Translations under genes and position numbers: made by a program | In this document: positions 56,830 through 64,000 of the stretch, one piece after another | How the letters are laid out: each line of letters begins with the position of its first letter | How positions within the stretch are numbered: position 1 is the first letter of the stretch | Source of the DNA: Owenia fusiformis | Lineage: Eukaryota; Annelida; Polychaeta; Sabellida; Oweniidae | Reading direction: 5' to 3' | DNA: 64,000 nucleotides | Assembly: GCA_903813345.2 (NCBI GenBank) | Contig: CAIIXF020000002.1 | Location: forward strand, 33,250,109-33,314,108 | The notes under the pieces: model-generated | What the model was told of the DNA's origin: nothing | The model's database searches: none | What the model saw: the letters and a program-made list of their open reading frames with translations, nothing else

Positions 56830-59800
56830 ATGCCTCGAAAAAATAAATCAAATAGCAGAGGACCAAGTCCAGAAAAGGCCGTCAAAAAATTGGCAATTTC
56901 TGATAAAAATTTTCCCACCGTTTCTCAAGAAAGGGACCAGGTTTTTCAAAGTATGCAGGAAATGTTCAAAGATAAAATAGATCCTGAAGTTGTACATATG
57001 GTCCTAGCTGCATCAGATTGGAAAGGTAATATGCATCATTTTTTTGGTCACGTTGGTGAAGAGATCCAAGGGAACCATTGTTTCTTACTCGCAACTGCGA
57101 TATTTTTGCGCGCAAGCGGCAATATCTGTTATTTATTCTGTATGTCGTACATTCATCAAGTAAAAAAACCATTGTGGTTGTTTTAAAAAAATTCGGGGTG
57201 AAAATCGTGCTTTATTTACTGAAATGAAATGGAAAATTATGATATCAATCGGGGCGCAACAATGTTAGAACGAGTCATCGGTTTCAGAATTTAGTGAGAT
57301 ATTTTGTTTTCTCAATTTTACTTTTATATTAGATTTTCCCCATAATCGTTTTTTTGCACATAGCGCTGGAAATCTATTTTTGGCGTTAGGCAGGTCCTAT
57401 TACTATTTACCTATCGTTGTATATTGATTGATAGACTTGCAACTTCTTTTTGTCATCAATAAAACAGAACCGTATTTCAGCAGATTTTGAAAAAAATCAT
57501 AAAAATAATTTTTGATCGTTAAAATCATGGATTATAAAACCAGAAGTATTTTCTCTGAGGTCAGTGTGGAATATTTTATTATTTCAAATTTTCCGTGGAT
57601 TTGATTTTAAATGCTTTTAAATGATCTTCAAATGCATCAGTTTCATGTGCAAACATTCGGTAGATGTTATCATTACCGGATGCCCAAATGTGTCAGGAAC
57701 ACATAGATAGTCAAATGACGTTGATTGGACAACAGGGTGCAGAGAAATCGTAATTTTACTGAAATCATCTCAACATCAACATCATTTCAAAACTACGGTA
57801 ATACTTTTGAAGTCACATGATCCAAACTTGTAAAGAATACTCATAAAACAACAGCGAATATTCTGAGATCCATTTCAATGGCAAATGAGTTCTGTTTATA
57901 AAATTGGTTATTGAACGTGTCAATACCAAAAGTCATCTTTGGAAAATATCCTCCCCTGGGTGTAATTGGTTTTCCAACTTATTTTTGAAATGGTCAACAT
58001 TTTTTTCTTGGATAACATATATGCACTATCGCAGCTTCTTGAGCAGGTAAAATTGTTTATATTTTGGAGCCATTTTTTCATGTTTTATTTTGAGGGAATT
58101 TAAACTAAATGAGGCTTTTTAATTCTTCTATCAAAAACAAGAATCATTTCCATTGAGATAGCAATCACAGTATTACTATACAAACTTGCTAAATCTTAAT
58201 TTGATTGTTCTATTTTACAGTTGAAACTGCATTTGAAACACTGATGGGCTTCTCAACGTCTTCTGAACCAACATCACTGCCACCTGGTGGTCCGACATTG
58301 AAATCGGCAAGTGCGATTTTGACTCAGTCTCCTGCTAAATTAAGTGACCCCGAGGAACAGTTATTCCCATCAAATTTATCTTCTGGTGATGTGACAGCTG
58401 GTGCATCATGGGACCCTTTAGGTGACATATCCAGAAATTATTCTGGCGATATATTTGACCCTGATCGGGAAACTGTTAAAGTTCAAAGTTATGGATCAAA
58501 CCTTGCCAAGGAAGGGCAAGATGAGAACTTTTTCACGAAATCTGAAAATTTGACTGTCATTGATAAATTAAAGCAAGATAATCTTTTACTAAAAAGCAAA
58601 CAAAAATCCACTGTAAAAGAATCCCCTAAAAATATTACTCAACTGACAGCTTTAGCCAAATCAGCTGTGCTCAACTTACAAAAATCCAATGAAAATGTAC
58701 CAATAGTTAATACTGTAGAATCATTCAATTCTGATAAATTCATATCTGGTTCTGATTTAATAAATGATCCAAAACTTGGACCAGGGTTAGACTTTGAATT
58801 ATCTCCAAGTATTAAAAAACCTAATTTACCCGTAAGCAATACTACAATAGATGTTAATAGTTTAACTGACGTTATTAAAAATACAACTCAGCTACAGGGA
58901 ATGTGTCAGTTGACGAGTAATAATACCAGTGATAAATTACGAAATGCTTCAGAAGGACAAACAAAAAGGACTAAAAAACAAGCACAAAGCACCAAAAAAC
59001 AAACAGAAAGTACCATAAAACAAACAGGAACAATGGATATTCAACCAATCACATCTCCACCTGAACTACAACAACTTGCTCAAAATGAAGTATTCAATAT
59101 GACTCAAAATAACAAAATGAAATCGAGAAATCTACTTGGAAATGGTGGAGATATCAGTAGCACTGTAAGCGTAAGTTTATCCCAAATACAGAGAAATGTG
59201 TCAAATCCACAAGAAACGAGACTAGTTGTAGATCCGCCAAAAGTACAGGGAAATGTACCAGACCCACAAGTACCGAGATTAGTAGTTGATCCACCAAAAG
59301 TACAGAGACGTGTGTTAACTGACATACCTACAACTCGTGAAAATACAACTGAAAAATCCCAAGAGAATAACACAGTTTCCTTCAATATCAATGCACCTGC
59401 TTTTGTGCCTTCATTTCTTCAAGGCCAGATTTTCAGTCAACCGCAAACTGGTACTAAACCTAATGCAGAAGGAATGCAAACATTTGTCACAGTTAAAGCC
59501 AATGTTCAGCACCCAAGGGGTCCTCATTCACCTCGATTAGATTTCAGAAATGCAATGACTCGACCACAGCATCCAAGTGTGTTAAACACACCACATGGAG
59601 TGATTCCCAAAGTCCTACCCCAGAGGTTTGGACAACCAAGATTCCCAGCTCGTATTTCATTCTCAAAACCCATGGAGAAAAGACTTGCCAAGATTCGGCA
59701 GTTGGTACAAAGTGGACGCAAGGTGATGGTCTTAATGAGGGGCTGTCCAGGAAGTGGGAAATCAACACTTGCACAGTAAGTAATGTTTTCCTATAGTATA

Positions 59801-62800
59801 CACGGTGCGGTAGCCAAACTGCTTGCCTACTATGCATGCAGTTTGAAAGACTGACAAACTGCGCGCCTATCAACATTGCATCATAAAAGTTGGAGTCTGT
59901 GTTTTCAAACGTCATTTTAAGACATTTATTCTGAATTTTTTATAGTTCAACACGTCCATTCGGTGGCGATTATATGATTCAACCATGTGATAGCGAAATG
60001 CATGTCCAGATGAACGTAGGTTTAAAAATATAAGCAGATTAATACAAAAAATTGACATCGATATTTCGATCACCGATACATAAGTTGATATCCACTGCCC
60101 CCAGGATTCCGTGTTTGCAGAGCGCGGACGGAATTTGCCTTTGCCAGCGGAATTGCAGAATCAACTATTTTGGTCAATCTCCGCGGAATTTTCCGCGGAA
60201 TCGATATATTTTCCAAAAGTTTGAATAGTCAGTCTTACCTGTAACAATTTCCCCAACAATTTCACACGTTTTCAGTCAAATCCCTTGTAGAAATAACCCA
60301 AAAATTACCAAATTATGCGAAGTGAAAGTTTTAAACTTCGTCATTTGATTTCTGTCGCTAGATGGCAGCATGTATTGAGTAGTGACGTAGTGACTGCCTA
60401 TGTAACTATCATGAAATTTTCCCGTTTTAATTATATCTATCACGATATTTTCCGCGGAATTTCTGCAGAATTAGCCTTTTCCCCTTGCAGAATTCACTAA
60501 TTTCACTTGCAGAATTTAGCATTTTTACTTGCAGAAAACTGGGGGGAGTGGATATCGCACGTTTCACAGAAATATAAAACACTTGGGTTTTGATTCACAG
60601 GTAAAGCTCAACCCAGTTTTCCCGTACAATACAAAATATTTCGTATTAAAACAGATGAACATGACAGAAAGAAGTAATAAAACACAAACTGCGCGCCTAT
60701 TTTAGCCAGAAATCACAAACTGCGTGCCTACTCTTCCAAACTGCGTGCATATTATCAATGACTTCTCTTCTTGATGGTTGACAACCAGTGGAAATGTACA
60801 TATTTATATTTTATTTTGTTCTTGTCTATATGATTTAATAAAAAATTGATGCAATAATTCGACTTCATCATATAGAGTTGAGTTCAAAAATCTCATGAAA
60901 ATGGTTTTGTTCTATTGGGGTCCTACTAAAAGACACCCAGGTGGCCCCCGCCTAGTCCCCATCGAAGTGCCGAAGTGCCTATTTTACTACTTTATTTCAA
61001 ACTAACATGGTGCATGATGCATGGTGCAAGATAAATACAATTTGTTCATAAAAATTGTGTAAATATATATTGAATCCTTTTTTATTTATATTTTTGATTG
61101 ATGCAGTCCAAAAAGCCATTTCTTAGAATTCAATGAATTCCTCATTATAAAATGCTATAAAAATTCACAGTTTTAGCAACATAAGTAAGAAAAAGATATT
61201 TACAACAATCTCACTCTTTCGACTTGAAACTTATTACCCATGTTACCATAAATAAGTGACCATGCATGCATGACGAGCAAAAATTCAGAAATTCAAAACT
61301 TTTTCACTTAAATCTTTGAATTTTTGGGGATACAATAGTTCCGAGTCTATTTTATAGCATATACCAAAGGAAGTAATACTTGAATGTCCCGACTGCAGTA
61401 CATGTATAGTATACGAGCCTGATAAATCCAAAGAAATTGATGAAGGGTTGACACAATGTACTATTTCTTTTAAGGTTTGAGAGGACATCGGGCAAGAGGT
61501 TTTCACAGTCTTTTAATGTTTTTTCAAATGAGTCACTGGTACCTTTAAATAATCGCCTCTTTGGTTTCTTGATTGGTTTCCTTTTCTTCATTGGTGCGTT
61601 TTAAAATAACATCTTGTTTAATTCTGAAGGGGGTGTCATGGTTTTTGAAGATGCGCCGTTGTTATCTACATTTTTGTTAGGGTCAGACTTTGGTTTCTTT
61701 TTATATAGGGGCAGGTTTAGTGAGTGGCGTTTACATTTTCTGAAAATACACAACAAACTTGCACACAGGTTGCAAATTAGGCGCGCAGTTTGTAAATATA
61801 GGCGCGCAGTTTGTAAATATTAGGCACGCAGTTTGTGAAATCCACGTGAAAGTATGCACGCAGTTTGACAGCGAAAAAAATAAAATCACGTTAATGGCTT
61901 GACACTGTTTAACAAACAAACTATATTACTAAAAACCATGTGCAGCAATCCTATATCTTTCAGAATATGCAAACACAAGGGCTGAATAAACGTCAAACTA
62001 CGAAAAACAGACATTATATGACGCAACACTGTATAATTTTAACACGAAAGCTCCTTGGGAACCTTATTTTGAGATAACTAGATATGCATTGGGGAAAAAA
62101 TCGAGTGCTACGTATAAACTAAGTTAGTCTCCACATCTTGGTACTGTCTGAAAACCAAAACTAGCCTAGTATTTTCAGTAATTTCCATCCTCTTGGGAGT
62201 CATGTCCTCCCTGTCTGTCATTTTGTGAATAGGCGCGCAGTTTGTCAGTGTTCCAAACTGCGTGCATAGTAGGCGCGCAGTTTGCCTACCGCTCCGTGGT
62301 ATAGTAAATCCTGATTTTGTGGAAATCCATTCTAGATGTACATTTAGGTTTCAAATATGATATCTGTGAATTGAGTTTTAAAAATGAATTTCTTATAACA
62401 TCAATAACAGACATTATGCTTATCTTTGGATAGAGCACATATCTGACTAGACTAACTTACTATTTTATGGCCAACTCATAGAATGATGAATGGAACCTAT
62501 AGTATTACTATTCTATTTAATTCATATGTAAATGAGTTGGCCATAAAGAAGTAGGTAAAACTGTCAGCTGGCAGTTGACATCGCAAATACAGACTCTGGA
62601 GAATCTCCGGTGTCTAAAAGCCTTGTGAGAACCCTGATCTGATGTACTTTCGAACCAACCAAAATATCGAGATATGATGTTTGTAAGTTGCTATGCTGTC
62701 AGTTAAGGATATTATAGCAAATACACACTAATTACGTAATTAGATACATCCCAGGTACACCCTTGATAATCAATTTATTTAAGCTGTAATTAATTTGACT

Positions 62801-62940
62801 TTTGATTTTGTCAATCTTCAGGGCAATAGTGTGTAAAGGTGTGGTCTTATCCACTGATGACTTCTTCATTCAACAAGATGGCAGATATGAGTTCAACCCT
62901 AGCCTCATTGGAGAAGCTCACACATGGAACCAAGAGAGAG
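56830..62940 (+). CDS. N4BP2: NEDD4-binding protein 2 homologue, N-terminal part (3' end off the right edge)
   Basis: Three exons are visible: 56830-57025, 58221-59775 and 62822-62940. All have GT-AG borders and the phases join. The start MPRKNK matches the conserved N terminus of vertebrate N4BP2; an in-frame upstream ATG at 56791 is less likely. A CUE domain (about 43-80), a ubiquitin-binding fold, is split between exons 1 and 2. Exon 2 then encodes a 480-residue Ser/Gln/Asn-rich disordered linker with short internal repeats (VVDPPKVQ twice). At its end is the P-loop GCPGSGKS (573-580) of the polynucleotide-kinase-like domain. Exon 3 continues the domain with VLSTDDFF and GEAHTWNQER, typical of N4BP2. 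A C-terminal SMR nuclease domain would be expected beyond the window. The kinase is split after the P-loop by a 3-kb intron that holds a 2.5-kb hAT element. Confidence 0.92.
59800..62299. mobile_element. 2.5-kb hAT-type element with 13 subterminal GCGCGCAGTTTG-type repeats
   Basis: The ends are ACACGGTGCGGTAG and the inverse of CCACGGAGCGGTAG, and the inverted repeat extends about 75 bp inward. Flanks TATAGTAT and TATAGTAA (59792-59799, 62300-62307) match at 7 of 8 bases. The motif AAACTGCGCGCCTA or its inverse occurs 13 times in clusters near 59815-59868, 60687-60751, 61778-61868 and 62229-62284, mostly pointing one way in the left half and the other way in the right. A lysine-rich frame on the minus strand (61591-61352) may be a remnant of a gene. 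No intact transposase is seen. Confidence 0.88.
60087..60557. mobile_element. About 470-bp inverted-repeat element nested in the 2.5-kb hAT element
   Basis: GATATCCACTGCCCCCAG at the left is matched by the inverse of GATATCCACTCCCCCCAG at the right (17 of 18). The interior repeats CCGCGGAATTT and TTGCAGAATT. No target duplication was found. Confidence 0.72.
62457..62558. mobile_element. 102-bp inverted-repeat MITE, N4BP2 intron
   Basis: TTTATGGCCAACTCAT at the left is matched in inverse (ATGAGTTGGCCATAAA) at the right, with further pairing to TTAC/GTAA ends. No coding capacity. Confidence 0.7.
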
Positions 62941-63054
62941 GTATGTGTCATTTAAAGTATTTGAAATAATATAATAATAATATTTTGTTCATGCTTCTTG
63001 AGTGTTTCAGAGAAAAACAAATTGTTCAATGTTTTAAAGTAAGTGTGAATGGTC

Positions 63055-63095
63055 CAGACAGTACTGCATTAGGTCAAGACAGTACTGCATTAGGT
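63055..63095. repeat. 21-bp direct repeat, two copies
   Basis: AGACAGTACTGCATTAGGTC occurs twice in tandem. Confidence 0.85.
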
Positions 63096-63104
63096 CATCA
63101 GTTA

Positions 63105-63362
63105 GGCTGTTAAAAATAAGAAAATTGGTCAACAGTTTGTTGGTAAAAATAAGAAAATTGATTAACAGTTTGTTGGTAAACAAATAAGAAAATGATCAAT
63201 AGTTTGGGTGTTAATGGGGAAAATGGTCAACAGTTTGTTTGTTAAAAATAAGAAAATTGATCAACAGTTTTTTGGTAAACAAATAAGAAAATGATCAATA
63301 GTTTGGGTGTTAATAATAGGATAGATAGTCAACAGTTTGTTGGTAAACAAATAAGAAAATGA
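63105..63362. repeat. About 32-bp AT-rich tandem repeat
   Basis: At least seven diverged copies of units such as AATAAGAAAATTGATCAACA followed by GTTTGTTGGTAAA, with alternating length variants. Confidence 0.85.
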
Positions 63363-63465
63363 AATATTAGTTTCTTCAAACACCACACTTTTTATTTGGT
63401 AAAACTGGAGAGTTTTCGCACGGCGTGAAAGTACAACTTATAACGTATACTTATAAGCAAACATA

Positions 63466-63678
63466 CAAGGTGTTTCATAATGTTGGCTTTTCGTCAAGAA
63501 AGATCTTCTCGGACTGTAATAAATAAAGGTCAAAGGGATCCCATTTGTTCTTTATTGAATTGTAGCATGTTTAGTAGATCCAAATGTGTTTGTCTAGAAT
63601 AAAATATATAGTACGTATGTTATAGACCTATCTCTTCTCAAATTGACTTTTTGGAGATGCTCGTTATGAAACACCCTG
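63466..63678. mobile_element. 213-bp Tc1/mariner-type MITE
   Basis: CAAGGTGTTTCATAA at the left and the inverse of CAGGGTGTTTCATAA at the right, each flanked by TA; outer bases ACA/TGT also pair. A TA duplication is the signature of Tc1/mariner elements. Sequence from 63684 to the window end shows no feature I can support. Confidence 0.75.
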
Positions 63679-64000
63679 TATGTCATTTGTTGAGCTACTA
63701 GATGGGTCGTTTCCAGGAATTGCTAGAGCCTACTGGTTTGATTGGTGTTTCAAATTGAGGTTAAAGTATTTGATTGGATACTGTTCCTACTCAGCCAATT
63801 ATTTTTAGAAATGCTTGCGGTCAATTGTTCCACACACATGCAGGTAAAGCTTTATACGGAGATCCAACTGTATACGTTTATCATCTCGTATATATACCGT
63901 TTTGTAAGTTCATTGAACTTATACTGATCATGAAAACTTTGAAATAATCAACTTGTTTATGTAATGACTGACTTTAAAGGATTATGACTCACTTTAAAGG

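Overview
This is an AT-rich window of a eukaryotic nuclear genome, with intron-rich genes on both strands, GT-AG junctions, AATAAA signals and many transposons. The gene content (PDS5, N4BP2, a C16orf87/UPF0547 homologue, a kinesin and an intronless class A GPCR) is bilaterian. The compact introns, the abundance of small inverted-repeat elements and the tandem repeats rich in AGGTCA half sites suggest a spiralian, probably a mollusc. That species guess is inference.

Layout. From 1 to about 4.5 kb lies the 3' part of a Ty3/gypsy retrotransposon: the end of RNase H, an integrase and an unusual C-terminal pair of C2H2 zinc fingers. From 4.77 to 14.63 kb, on the minus strand, are the first ten coding exons of a divergent kinesin motor, with the rest off the left edge. 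One of its introns holds a 4.3-kb L1-like LINE flanked by a 13-bp target duplication. Head to head with it, 303 bp away, is the C16orf87 homologue (14.93-19.7 kb, plus, five coding exons). From 20 to 29.6 kb is gene-free DNA made largely of mobile elements: a MITE with a 9-bp duplication, a 4.3-kb foldback and a 95-bp hairpin MITE. An intronless GPCR follows at 30.15-31.40 kb (plus).

From 33.6 to 55.6 kb, on the minus strand, is a complete gene for the cohesin regulator PDS5. I resolved 29 coding exons by hand; they join in one frame to 4425 nt, or 1474 residues. A separate 5' UTR exon lies near 56.3 kb. Its introns carry a 4.8-kb foldback, several hAT-type elements with 8-bp duplications, a tRNA-derived SINE and minisatellites. 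Head to head with PDS5, N4BP2 starts at 56.83 kb (plus) and runs off the right edge. The window has its CUE domain, its long disordered linker and the P-loop of its kinase domain. PDS5 and N4BP2 paralogues are also neighbours in vertebrates, so this pair looks like an ancestral linkage.

Two gene pairs (kinesin/C16orf87 and PDS5/N4BP2) are divergent and probably share promoters. The GPCR and PDS5 converge tail to tail. No bacterial, organellar or CRISPR features are present. All exon boundaries come from reading splice sites, phase and protein family similarity by eye, without alignment tools or transcripts.
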